A DNA stretch of 64,000 bases from Phallus indusiatus. Taxonomy: Eukaryota; Basidiomycota; Agaricomycetes; Phallales; Phallaceae. The stretch is from assembly GCA_027605045.1 (NCBI GenBank), contig JAQFWX010000003.1, positions 1,178,001 to 1,242,000 of the forward strand, read 5' to 3'. Positions 9,976 through 19,949 of this stretch are shown here, in pieces. How positions within the stretch are numbered: the first letter of the stretch is position 1; every line of letters begins with the position of its first letter. A program made the position numbers and the translations under genes. The notes under the pieces were generated by a model, which saw only the letters and a list, made by a program, of their open reading frames with translations, did no database searches and was not told where the DNA came from.

Positions 9976-11142
9976 TCAGGGATTCAACAACAAATGAAGC
10001 ATTTCTGTGACTGAGGAAAAACTACTCATGAAGTAAGTCTCATCTTTCTTCCTCAGTTCATTGATGTAGTAAAAATTTTCCCAGACAAGATCCTCTCCAA
10101 AAGTATGAAGATTGTGCATAGGATATTTGGCAGCAAGCGTACCAAACAACTCCACCACTTCCGGAAAGATTATTCCCTCATTTCCACTAGATTCATCATT
10201 CTCATCCACAGATTCAATTTCCTTCACTTTTCTCTTTTTAGTCCTGGGTGGATCTGATGTCACTCCCACATCATGTTTGTCAATTTCTGTAAGCATCACG
10301 TTTGCCATAGCCATTGTAGTCACAAAATTTTCTGCGAAGTAATTTGGAGCAAATACTGATGGAGGAACGAGTGGTGGTGGAGCAGATGTGGGTGGAGCAG
10401 ACTGAGCATGTTGATGGAGGGTATTTTGTCTGGTATGAAATTCTTTAAAAAGCTCTCCCCAGGGTGGATTCTCATAGGTAACATCATGGATTTTCAAAGC
10501 CTGAGGTGAGATAAAGGTATATAAATCATAGAATAAATTTTATTATAAATTTTATTATATCTCTTACAAGTGCATGTGCCCATCCATACAATTGTGTTTG
10601 TCAACAAGACATGTGCACCATACATATTGACCTTGCAGAACTGGTTTGATTGATTATGTACCAGACAATCCGAAAGAAGTCAATTCAGATGCAGGAACTC
10701 CTTCAGGTGAGTTTGGGTGTGCTTGTCCTCTTCCTGAGGTTCTATTTCACCATCAATTGAATCAAGATTGTCCTCCTTTTTTTTCCCTTTCCCAATGGTA
10801 TCCTTTTTGGCATTCACATCATGATGAGTGTGAATTGTATTCGTTTGGATTGATTAGTAAGTACATAGGAATAATTTGATCAACAAGAATCATCTTTTCA
10901 TTAGGAACTATCTGAATTGAAACCACCATATCCTTTTTCAGTGTTCATCGAGCTCTCATCAGCAAATTCTCCCAATCTTGTTCATTTGCCAGGTTTATAG
11001 GATCTTTTCCAATGCCTGACATTTTGTAGCCCAGCATAGGTTTCAACATAAGCTCTTGACAGCCAATCTCTTTATAGACCCATGATAGAAATGTGTTGTA
11101 TTTTGAGTTGAATAGCAGCTGCACAGTTTTTAAGGTATTCAT
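9976..11142 (-). CDS. uncharacterised multi-exon ORF, PB1-like start and Cys/His-rich middle
   Basis: I do not recognise a named family. The first exon (11142 down to about 10945) encodes about 65 residues. They end in a Leu-Ala-Asn-Glu-Gln-Asp-Trp stretch, and the layout resembles PB1/ubiquitin-like domains found at the front of some large fungal families. A middle segment (about 10820-10720) is lysine- and acid-rich. A Cys/His segment CTCLVDKHNCMDGHMHL (about 10610-10566) ends at a GTAAG donor. The last exon (about 10500-9976) starts ALKIHDVTYENPPWG, then holds a proline-rich linker, a basic RTKKRKVK signal and a C-terminal stop. In-frame stops between the parts can be skipped with plausible introns, but I could not verify every junction. 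It lies among transposons, so it may be a multicopy accessory family or a transposon passenger, possibly a pseudogene. Confidence 0.4.
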
Positions 11143-11695
11143 AAATGTAATGGTTTTTATCAGACCACAGGGGGGCCTGATAAAGGGTTTTCTTATTTTC
11201 CCACAAGTGCACAGAATTCCTGTCTATTGCTCAGTTAGGCTAATGGGGAATTACATGCAGTAGTAGTAGGAAAGATTAAGATTAACTAATGTAACTACTA
11301 GTCACACCGCTGTAAGGGTGTGACAGGCGCTTAAGTGTCATGCTGTGATGTGCAAATACTACTGCTGCAGTGCCTTTGGCACTGCATGGGCACTAGGCCC
11401 ATTCCTATATCCCAAATCTGTTACAGTAAATCCAGAAGGAATTGTGAACAGAAATGCTTTATAAAGGTCAGCATTATTCTTTTCAAGTATTAGAATAACT
11501 CACTGGCAATATCCTCAATCTTTGGCTCAGGTGATGAGGCCTGGGACTTGCTTCATTTTGGATTTTGATTTATTTCTGCCACTTTTGAAATATTCAGATC
11601 CTCTATTTCATCATCACCCTGAGAAACCTCTTCCTCTGACCCAAAACTACTAATGTACAAAGGATCTTCAACTGTGGCACCAGGTATATTGTAAG
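11143..11695. other. unassigned sequence with small palindromes
   Basis: No ORF is supported. Short self-complementary stretches occur, such as CACACC-GCTGTAAG-GGTGTG near 11303-11322 and TGCAGTGCC-TTT-GGCACTGCA near 11366-11386. Confidence 0.4.
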
Positions 11696-11935
11696 GCTGT
11701 TCATGGGTGCCAACCCATGGGTTTGGGTACCTGTTTTTGGGTACCCTTGATTACTCAAACTAAGGTTCTAAACAGGTTGCAGGTTGTGCAGGTTTTACCC
11801 GCAGGTACCTGCTTCTGTACCCGTGGGTATGATGACCCATGAGTAGATTACCCAGTGCCTAAATTACTCGGGACGGGTATGGATACCCAATTTCAAGATG
11901 GCAGGTACCCGTTATATCCATCCCATATATTATTA
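11696..11935. repeat. GGGTACC/CCCATGGG-word-rich segment, possible decayed MITE
   Basis: The words GGGTACC, GGTACCC, CCCATGGG and CCCGTGGG recur at irregular spacing on both strands over about 240 bp, unlike the flanks. The left edge near CTGTTCATGGGT looks like termini of some hAT-type MITEs. No matching right terminus or target duplication was found. Confidence 0.35.
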
Positions 11936-12229
11936 GAAATGTTGTTGCATGTATTATGTGTAACTAAAAATGATGTTGTTTACAATGATCTGCAGTGTTT
12001 AGCCATCATAGACAGCATCTGAATTAGTTGTAACCTGCGAGTCTCTGGTCCTGACCCAGACAGACAGCATCACCTCCTGCCACCCAAGCTTGGTATGCCT
12101 AGAACCTCAAAGTGTCTTCAAAAATCTTCACAAACTGATGGGAATAGTACCCCTGATAACTCGAACAACCAAAAAAGATCTGGTCTGTCGAATGTCAATA
12201 CGCCAACTGCCACACCCAGCAGAAGAACC

Positions 12230-12581
12230 TGTTATGGTACGCTAGCGCCTCGCCCGATTATTCAATTTCTTCAATTTATTTCAGTTTCATTTCATGTTAC
12301 AATTTCCTTCATTTCCCGTACTTTGCTGTTTCCACTATTTTCATCATTTTCCTGATTTCTCGATTTCTTCAATTTATTTTGATTTCGGTCTGTATCTCCT
12401 CGGATCCCATGGAGATCAGTCGGGCGCCTTTTATCCTGTACTTATATGTGTTTTCCCTAGAGGGGGATACCTAAGCTTGTTCTCTTAGGTTTTCCCTCCT
12501 CTAGGTGAGTAGTTAGTTGTTGCCCCCGAAAAGATCTTAGGTTTTCCCTCCTCTAGGTGTGTGCCCTGAGTCGCCCTAACA
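12230..12581 (+). repeat. solo LTR, family B, in the hAT leader
   Basis: The 352-bp unit runs TGTTATGGTACGCTAGC to GAGTCGCCCTAACA. It is flanked by GAACC on both sides (12225-12229 and 12582-12586). Removing it with one GAACC restores RRTSPDSES in frame. Confidence 0.92.
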
Positions 12582-13444
12582 GAACCTCACCTGACAGTGA
12601 GAGCCATTCTTCTACTCTAGAAATTATCAATCCTGGAGAAAACACCATCAAACAAAAAGAGGTTACTAGAGATTCTCATGATGATTCTGATGAGGAAGCG
12701 ATGTGTAGGTCTTTTTTTATCTGTGGGATTGTGATTGAGCATCTTTTAAAGGCATGAAGCAAAAGTCCTGGACTTCCGAAGTCTACAAACATTTTGAAAA
12801 TGTTTCCATCACTCAAGATCATAAGGGCCAGAAGAAATATAGTAACAGTGTATTACTTTATGCATTTCAATGTAAAATGTGAGTATTTAATTGATTTGGA
12901 AGTGCGGGAATATTGAATACTTACAGAAATGGTTCCATCAAATATCAGAAAGCGACTGACAACTCGATGGGAAACCTAAAGAAGCACATTGCCACATGCC
13001 TTCCTCTCTCAGACACTCCATCTGTCCAAGTGATGCAATAGTTCATGGGCGGATACAGTTGCAAACACTTTCGATGGATGATCACTAGGTGGATTGTTAG
13101 CAGCAACAGGACGTTTTTGACAATTGAAGATGAGACATTACATGATATCTTCAGATTGCTTTGTTCCAAGGCCAACATCCTGTCTGCTGTCACCATCTCT
13201 AACGATATCAAAACTATCCATTCACTCATGAGATCAAGACTGATCTCTCTATTCAAGGTTTGAGATTAGTTTTCAGTCTTCATTCATTGATATCCTTACA
13301 CTTACCATCCTAGGAGCATGACGGCACCATTCATATCACTCTCGACACATGGTCAAGGCAAGCAAGCTCTTATCTCAGACTGACCATTCAATGATGCCCA
13401 GACGATTCAAAGGAGATTATTAAACTTACATTAGACATGGTCTG

Positions 13445-13840
13445 TGTCAGGGTACGTGCTAGGACCATTAGGACTAATCTAGTATACTGTGCGTATAGTA
13501 TAGACGTATATGCTGACCTACGCGTTATTATATCCATCGTACGGTACCCGGTATGCCGGTCCGTATTATCCTCCCATATTCTCCTGTACTTCCACCGTTT
13601 CTCCGTATGCTTCCATCCTGTCACCATCTTCCTCTTTCTCATGTTTTCCTATTCGCCATCGACTACCTCCTTTCCTACTGGTAGATATAGCACCTGACCG
13701 TTATTGGTAGAGATAACGTACTCATGTATATATATACACCTGTGCACGTAAGAGTAGTTCCTTGCGCTATTATAGATTGGGCTACTGGGTTATACTCCAT
13801 CTGATCCTTAAGCTAACTACTGAACGATCGTACCCTTACA
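13445..13840 (+). repeat. solo LTR, family F, in the hAT catalytic region
   Basis: The 396-bp unit runs TGTCAGGGTACGTGC to GATCGTACCCTTACA. It is flanked by GTCTG (13440-13444 and 13841-13845). The first bases resemble LTR-A but the body differs. Removing it with one GTCTG rejoins the transposase frame. Confidence 0.9.
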
Positions 13841-15132
13841 GTCTGTGCAAAATACAGCCACACCGGGCAATATTTGGTGGAACAGGTTCACATGATACTG
13901 CAAGAATTCAACATTCAAACAAAAGTAAGTACATTGGTCACATACTGTGAAGCATGCTGATGATCAACTTATTCAGCTTCTCGGATTGGTGGGTGACAAT
14001 GCATCAAACAACGACACAATGACAGCTGCCTTGGGTCAGTTGATACCAGGATGGGGAGGAACCAGCTATTGCGTCTGTTGCTTGGCCCATATTGTAAACT
14101 TGATTGAACAGGTAAGTAATCAGTTGACGGTTGCATAATAATGAACTTACAATTCGATTTGTCAGGCGTTTTTACTTCCTTTCTGTGACAAACCCACAAA
14201 GAAAGATCAGACCAAAGACACTGATGATGACGATGACAATCCAAGGCTCAGGTTCAAGCTTGATGCCTTAAACGAAGACAGTGATGATGAAGATGATGAG
14301 GATGAACAACTAGGAGATCTTGTGCACCAAGAACATATTGTGTAAGACCTCAATCAGATCAACGAGCAATCAGTGCAGAAACTGGGGAAGGTGTCTAAAA
14401 ATGAAGTGTACAAGGCCAAATTCACGTTATCCAAGGTATGAGAATGTATCTTCATTAATTTTCATTGTTCTCAATTGTGTTATAGGCTTGTGGCTTGGCC
14501 AAATGCGTTGCACATTCAGACAGTGTTCAGACAGTTTTCCTCAAATGCTGTCAGCGTGAGCAACTCACCCTGTTGATGCTCAAATGACCAGTTGCGACCC
14601 GATGGAATACGCACTTTGAGTGTCTGGAGCGTCAGCTCACCCAAAAAGCCGCCATCATCCGGTTATGTGATAATGCGGCATATGCAAAGTGGAAACTTGA
14701 AAAGTACATTCTCTCGGATGTAGAATGGGAAATCTTGGAAAAGCTCAAACCAGCCCTTCAGGTATGTCAAATAAACAATCTATTTCAGCATACTAATACA
14801 TTGCTTTAGGTCTTTCAACGTGTCACAAAGCACATATCTCAAATGGAGACGGTGCTTATCCACCAGGTTATCCTGATCATTGACAAGCTTACAGAAGAGA
14901 TGGAAACCCTCATTCAAGATACATCACAGCACTTGGCGATTCGTTCTGGGGCTAAGAACACACTGTCTGTTCTTGATAAGTATTAAGTACTATTCCAAAA
15001 TGGACGAATCATGGATTTACCATATAGCAATAAGTAGGTGTTTCTTCACCTTTTTTCAGACCTACTAATGTTTCTCATTAGTTCTACATCCACGCTACAA
15101 AACTCAATATTTCATCAACAAAGACTGGCCGC

Positions 15133-16096
15133 TGTTAGGGCGACTCAGGGCACACACCTAGAGGAGGGAAAACCTAAGATCTATTGGGGGACAACGACTA
15201 ACTACTCACCTAGAGGAGGGAAAACCTAAGAGAACAAGCTTAGGTATCCCCCTCTAGGGAAATCGCATATAAGTACAGGATACAAAGCGCCCGACTGATC
15301 TCCATGGGATCCGAGGAGATACAAAGAGAGATTGAGAGAAAACGAAGAAATCGAGAAATCGAGAAAACAAGAAATCGAGAAAATGAGAAAATGACGGAAC
15401 TAATGGAAACAGCTAGTGTGGCTGTGGTTCGGTTCGGTCCAGTTTTTTGACCCTTTTTGCCAAACCAAAAACTGAACTGATGGTTTGGTTCGGGAAATTT
15501 CACTGAACCGAACCATTTTACATTGGTTCGGTTCAGTTTGGTTTTTATTGGTTCAGTTCAGTGGTTCGAACCGGTTCACAATAGTACTTGAAATTTTCTA
15601 GATTTCGATGAATTTAGATGATTTTGGACAGCTTTTTTGCTTATGTAACACGGGCGCTTAAATAAGCGCCCGTCTTATCTTGTAGATATTTGAAAAATAT
15701 TTATGACATATTTTTTTATTCCCATTTTGAGCAATTTTTGAGCTCTCTAGAGCCAAAATAAATAAAAAATCATGACAAAATTCACCATTTTGACCCAGTT
15801 ATATGGCAATATGTGAATTGGTTTCTGAACCAGTTCGAAATGGTTCCTATCGGTTCAGCAATTTTTCAAAAATTTCTGAACCGCAAACCGAACCATTTAA
15901 AAGACCAAACCAAACCAAACCAATAAATCGGTTCATTTTTTTTTCGGTTCAGTTCGGTTCGGTTCAGTCCAAAAACTGAACTGCGGCCACACTAGAAACG
16001 GCAAAGTATGAAATGAGGGAAATCGTAACATGAAATGAAACCAAAAGAAATCAAAGAAATCGAATAATTGGACGAGGCACTAGCGTACCGTGACAG
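15133..16096 (-). repeat. solo LTR, family B, carrying a nested hAT MITE
   Basis: It starts TGTTAGGGCGACTCAGG and ends GCGTACCGTGACAG on the plus strand. It is flanked by GCCGC (15128-15132 and 16097-16101). Without the MITE at 15414-15994 and one copy of its TSD, the LTR is about 375 bp, close to the copy at 12230. Removing it with one GCCGC gives the continuous codons for KDWPQEW, which fixes its borders. Confidence 0.9.
15414..15994. mobile_element. hAT-type MITE nested in LTR-B
   Basis: The element is 581 bp. Its ends read TAGTGTGGCTGTGGTTCGG and, from the other side, TAGTGTGGCCGCAGTTCAG. It is flanked by an 8-bp duplication with one mismatch, GAAACAGC (15406-15413) and GAAACGGC (15995-16002). 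The uninserted site is visible in the LTR-B copy near 19225 (TAATGGAAACGGCAAAG). The interior has many GGTTCGGTT/AACCGAACC words and no ORF. TAG-type ends with 8-bp duplication indicate the hAT superfamily. Confidence 0.87.
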
Positions 16097-16507
16097 GCCG
16101 CAGGAGTGGATTGACGAGGCTTTAAGACTAACGTGCGAAATGTGGAACAAGTACTACAAGCCTAAGGAGGTTGTGCTGCCTTCACAGTTGGAATTGGTGA
16201 GTTTTTCTGTATTGATCTTATCATTTGTCTTATTCTATCTAGGAACCTGCAGATACAGATTGGTTTGAGCCTCAGGAATCCATGATCAGTGAAAATGCGT
16301 TATCATTTTACCTTTGCCAGCCTCCAGTACCAACATGCAACTTGCCACTGACCTTTTGGCACAGTCAGTTGGCATCACAGAACACATCACCACAGCTGGT
16401 CCGCTTTGCAAAGGACATTTTAAGTTGCCCAGGTATGTCTAATACAGTTTCCATTAAAGTTATAATGTCAATACTCATATTTTCCAGCTACTTCCATCAA
16501 TGTAGAG

Positions 16508-17775
16508 TGTCAAGCACCGTGTTCCGAGTCTATCCTGGATAAGTCCGGTCTAGTACGAAACACGTGTGTGCGAATAAGGAGAGTATAGAGAGTACGGGTA
16601 TGAGGGACTTGGCTTCAGCTTGTATGCTACGCCCACTCACCCAACTTCAGATGTCCCTCAATTTCAGAAGTACGTAGCTAGTACGCACAAGTCCGACATT
16701 AAGTATGATGACAAACTTAGATTGCCCAAGAGGTCTGATGACGACTGGGACTTGAACTACATGTAAGTCCGCAACTAAGTACGAGACGAGCACGCAGAGT
16801 ACGGAGAAGAACAGAGATGGAACAGATAAGAGAGAAGAATAGATTATATTCTGACTGAGGAGTTCCAGCTATGAGGCTGGGGTTTAAATACACGAGTGCG
16901 AAGTACTTATACTAAAAGGGGAAAAGGACAAGGAAGGAATAGTGGTATCCAGGACGGACAAAACGAGCAGAGTATGAACTAACCGACCTCCTGGTTAGTC
17001 AGAGAGCCGGGTGGTTGTGCTCCATTTAGAAATGGACGGATCGGGGGACTGTGTCACGACCCTCGTGCCACCCGATCCTAATCCGGACCTCTCCGAGGTC
17101 CGGCGCCCAATCCCCATCCATATTTAGTATATCCGCCATGTCCGAGCGTCAGTACTTGCCCAACAGTGCGTAGTCTGTTATTCTGTCCACGTCCGGTACG
17201 TCCAAGGTCCGGACTTCATCCGGACTAGGACATTTCCTTATGGGGACATTCTGTCCGGAGCATTAGAAAGCAAGTGCCAGATATGTTTCTGGTGCTGTGC
17301 AACTAGTCTCCTTTTAGTTATATCTCCTTTAGTTCTAGTAGTCTAGCTTTTTGTATTTAAAGCCCCCAGACTTCGTCTGGGGCTCCCCAGTCTGAATATT
17401 AAGTTCATTTCGAGCCTATCCTCAGCCAGTCTCTTTATAATCAATTCTATTCTTATCTATCTCGTCTAAAGTCCGCTCCCAGTACTTGTCCGGACCTGCC
17501 CGGACTACGTCCGGGCTGTCTCGGACGTCTAGTCCGAAATTAAGGGATATCCAGGGTCATCTGAGTCGGCGCAGCACATAAGCTGAAGCCAAGTCCCTTC
17601 TGTTCCGTAGTCTGGACTCTCCAGACTTCCGCCTAAACGCCCGGAACACGGCACGTGACAGACTGTGCACAAAGTACGGGATGTACGAACAGAGTACGTG
17701 ATACGTACTTGGGGAGAATAGATAAGATATGAAGTTCAGCTTACATAAACTTCCCGGAAAGGTTATGGGGCATGC
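16508..17775 (-). repeat. diverged LTR-E relative, interrupted by a younger LTR-E
   Basis: The start TGTCAAGCACCGTGTTCCG matches the reverse complement of the LTR-E end (TGTCACGCGCCGTGTTCCG). The block GGGACTTGGCTTCAGCTT also matches. It cuts the hAT C-terminus. A solo LTR-E with its own TSD (17052-17660) interrupts it. The right border is unclear; I place it before the LTR-A copy at 17776. Confidence 0.55.
17052..17660 (+). repeat. solo LTR, family E, copy 2
   Basis: The 609-bp unit runs TGTCACGACCCTCGTGCCAC to CGGCACGTGACA. It is flanked by GACTG (17047-17051 and 17661-17665). Length is identical to the copy at 8535-9143 and sequence nearly so, which suggests both are recent insertions. 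Confidence 0.92.
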
Positions 17776-18156
17776 TGTTAGGGCTACTCAGCTCAGACTA
17801 GAGGGAGGGGATCCTAAGTACTATATTGGGCAATAACTATGCTACTCACCTAGAGGGAGGGGATCCTAAGAGAACAAGCTTAGGGACCCTCACTCTAGGT
17901 ACATATATACATAAAACGACGACACAGCGTGCGGCCCTGACACAGCTAAGTGCCAGGCACCCAAGCCGAACCTAAGCGACGTGATGTCACGGGCATCACG
18001 CCGGGTACGAGCGCGCGAGTAGAGAAAGTGAAATAGAGACAGAACAAGGAAGTGGAAAGTAAAAGTAGAACACGGAAATAATAGATGAAATAGAAATAAA
18101 GTGATGCCGATGGTAATAATTAGGAAAATGAGAGACGGCGGTAGCGTACCCTGACA
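17776..18156 (-). repeat. LTR-A copy
   Basis: It reads TGTTAGGGCTACTCAGC to GTAGCGTACCCTGACA on the plus strand. It is the reverse complement of the LTR-A unit at 18789-19188, including the GCGCGCGAG stretch and the CACGGGCATCACG block. The flanking 5-mers (CATGC and CATTA) do not match, so one border may be rearranged. Confidence 0.8.
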
Positions 18157-18269
18157 CATTAGTTCTCAGAACCCAAACTCGAAGTCCCAGAAAGGGATTG
18201 GAAAGGAGAAAAGAGGATCGGAACACAAGGAAATGAAGAAATAATGGCACGGAACTAGTGTACCCTGAC

Positions 18270-18419
18270 TAGGGGTCTCAACAGGTATGGAAAAGAGGTA
18301 CCTGCATGAGTGTTTAGCCAATCAGAATGCAGGATTTCTGGGCTTAGGGCAAAATCCTGCATTCTGATTGGCTAAACACTCGTGCAGGTACCTCTTTTCC
18401 ATACCTGTTGAGACCCCTA
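18270..18419. mobile_element. hAT-type foldback MITE (150-bp near-perfect hairpin)
   Basis: Two arms of about 67 bp are inverted copies with a single obvious mismatch (ATGAGTG against CACTCGTG). They surround a loop of about 15 bp. The ends read TAGGGGTCTCAACAGG and CCTGTTGAGACCCCTA. An exact 8-bp duplication ACCCTGAC flanks it (18262-18269 and 18420-18427). TAGGG termini with an 8-bp duplication indicate hAT mobilisation. The near-identity of the arms implies a young insertion or strong foldback constraint. Confidence 0.9.
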
Positions 18420-18568
18420 ACCCTGACAAGATTGTCATTGATATTCTTCTTGAAGTACTCTACAGTATTTAAATTACTGGACCTTACTTATGCAAGTGTT
18501 GGACATTGACATAAAAACCATTATGCAAGTCACTGTCATGTAAGTTGTGATGGATACATCACAGTAGT

Positions 18569-19325
18569 TGTTAGGGCAACTCAGGGCACACACCTAGAGG
18601 AGGGAAAACCTAAGATCTATTGAGGGGCAGCGACTAACTACTCACCTAGAGGAGGGAAAACCTAAGAGAACAAGCTTAGGTATCCCCCTCTAGGGAAAAC
18701 GCATATAAGTACAGGATACGAAGCGCTCGACTGATCCCCATGGGATCCGAGGAGATACAGACAGAAATCGAGGAAAATCGAAGAGATCTGTCAGGGTACG
18801 CTACCGCGTCCCCTCATTTTTCCTTATTTATTATCATCGGTATATATTCCCCTATACTTTATTTATATTTCCCATATATTATTTCCATCCTCCGTTTGCT
18901 CCCCCTGTCTCTATTCCACTTTCTCTACTTGCGCGTGTCGCGCGCTCGTACCCGGCGTGACGCCGTAGGCATCACATCGCTTATGTTCGGTTCGGGCGTC
19001 TGGCACTTAGCTGTGTCAGGGCCGCACGCCGCGTTATCGTTTTTCATGTATATAGTCGCAGTCCCTAGAGTGAGGGTCCCTAAGCTTGTTCTCTTAGGAT
19101 CCCCTCCCTCTAGGTGAGTAGTTAGTTCTCCCCAATATATGTTCTCTTAGGATCCCCTCCCTCTAGCTTGAGCTGAGTAGCCCTAACAAGATCGAAAAAT
19201 CGAGAAAACGATGGAACTAATGGAAACGGCAAAGTATGGGAAATGAAGGAAATCGTAACACGAAATGAAACCGAAAGAAATCGAAGGAATCGAATAATCG
19301 GAAAAGGTGCTAGCGTACCATGACA
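18569..19325 (-). repeat. LTR-B copy carrying a nested LTR-A
   Basis: It runs TGTTAGGGCAACTCAGGG to GCTAGCGTACCATGACA on the plus strand. It is flanked by GTAGT (18564-18568 and 19326-19330). A complete LTR-A with its own TSD lies inside at 18789-19188. The outer unit is about 352 bp without the insert and one TSD copy, matching the 12230 copy. The right flank itself continues as an LTR-B fragment of opposite orientation, so GTAGT could be partly coincidental. Confidence 0.82.
18789..19188 (+). repeat. solo LTR, family A, nested in LTR-B
   Basis: The 400-bp unit runs TGTCAGGGTACGCTACCGC to GAGTAGCCCTAACA. It is flanked by AGATC (18784-18788 and 19189-19193). A 125-residue frame that opens upstream and runs across it contains no domain and is treated as chance. 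Confidence 0.92.
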
Positions 19326-19330
19326 GTAGT

Positions 19331-19401
19331 TAGTCGTTGCCCCTCAATGGAGCTTAGGTTTTCCCTCCTCTAGGTGTGTGCCCTGAGTCACCCTAACACA
19401 T
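19331..19401 (+). repeat. LTR-B 3' fragment
   Basis: It contains TTAGGTTTTCCCTCCTCTAG and ends GAGTCACCCTAACA, as in the complete LTR-B at 12230. Only the last 70 bp or so are present. It marks the right edge of the transposon block. Confidence 0.7.
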
Positions 19402-19949
19402 ACCCCTGACTGCAAACCATAACCCATAGTTACTAACCAAATTTGGAAATTCAGGGTCACAAATCTGACAAAAAATCGAGGCTTTGGGCCAAAAAAATCA
19501 AATCATTCACCAAAACTTCATAAACTCTTGGCCTATCAGGGAAAAATGAGAAATCACATCCAACACATCCAACCATTGTAATCAGTTTCTTTAGGAGGCA
19601 TAAACCCATACCCATATTCCCTGACGAAAAAGTCGAAAATTAGTCCACTGATAATAATACAAACATTGCTCTCTATAAATTTAATGCAAAAAAGTGAAGT
19701 CTCGAAGAAATGTTGATTTTAGACTACTACACCCCGTACATAACTGGGCGTCTAATAGACAAACGTCCTGTAAAAATTCCCCGGAAATTCCCGAATCTCC
19801 GATCACCGAGGGGTATGTATTATTAGAGGTTCGACTGTACATTTTTTTGAAGCAGCAGTGGCAGGGGACCTCCGTGATAGCCGAAAAGCGCCTTCAAACT
19901 GATGGAATCACTCGTAACAATCGACTAGACACCCACTCTCTTTCACAAG
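19402..19949. other. intergenic, 5' flank of the aconitase gene
   Basis: There is no gene. A 118-residue frame (19694-20050) overlaps the true aconitase start in another frame and has no motif. The promoter of the aconitase gene should lie here, but no element can be named. Confidence 0.5.

Larger units (their letters stand above)
12095..16507 (+). pseudogene. hAT transposase gene interrupted by three solo LTRs
   Basis: The frame starts MPRTSKCLQKSSQ at 12095 with a Ser/Thr/Asn-rich leader. A BED-type zinc-finger region follows (about 12770-13010, FQCK then KKHIATC). The central catalytic region includes LVGDNASNNDTM (about 13990) and CVCCLAHIVNLIEQ (about 14068-14110). PVATRWNTHFECLERQL (about 14588-14640) is the family's T-R-W-N block. 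The C-terminal region QEWIDEALRL...WNKYY (16100-16170) leads to ATSINVEC at 16480-16507. Solo LTRs sit at 12230-12581, 13445-13840 and 15133-16096. Deleting each with one TSD copy gives RRT|SPDSES, DMV|CAKYS and KDW|PQEW in frame. Independent damage is an in-frame TGA directly before PVATRWN (about 14584). A further LTR-like sequence cuts the C-terminus at 16508. Confidence 0.82.

Noticed and set aside
18740..19117. 125-residue ORF near the end of the repeat block
   Set aside because: It runs across LTR-B and into the nested LTR-A through their junction and has no domain.
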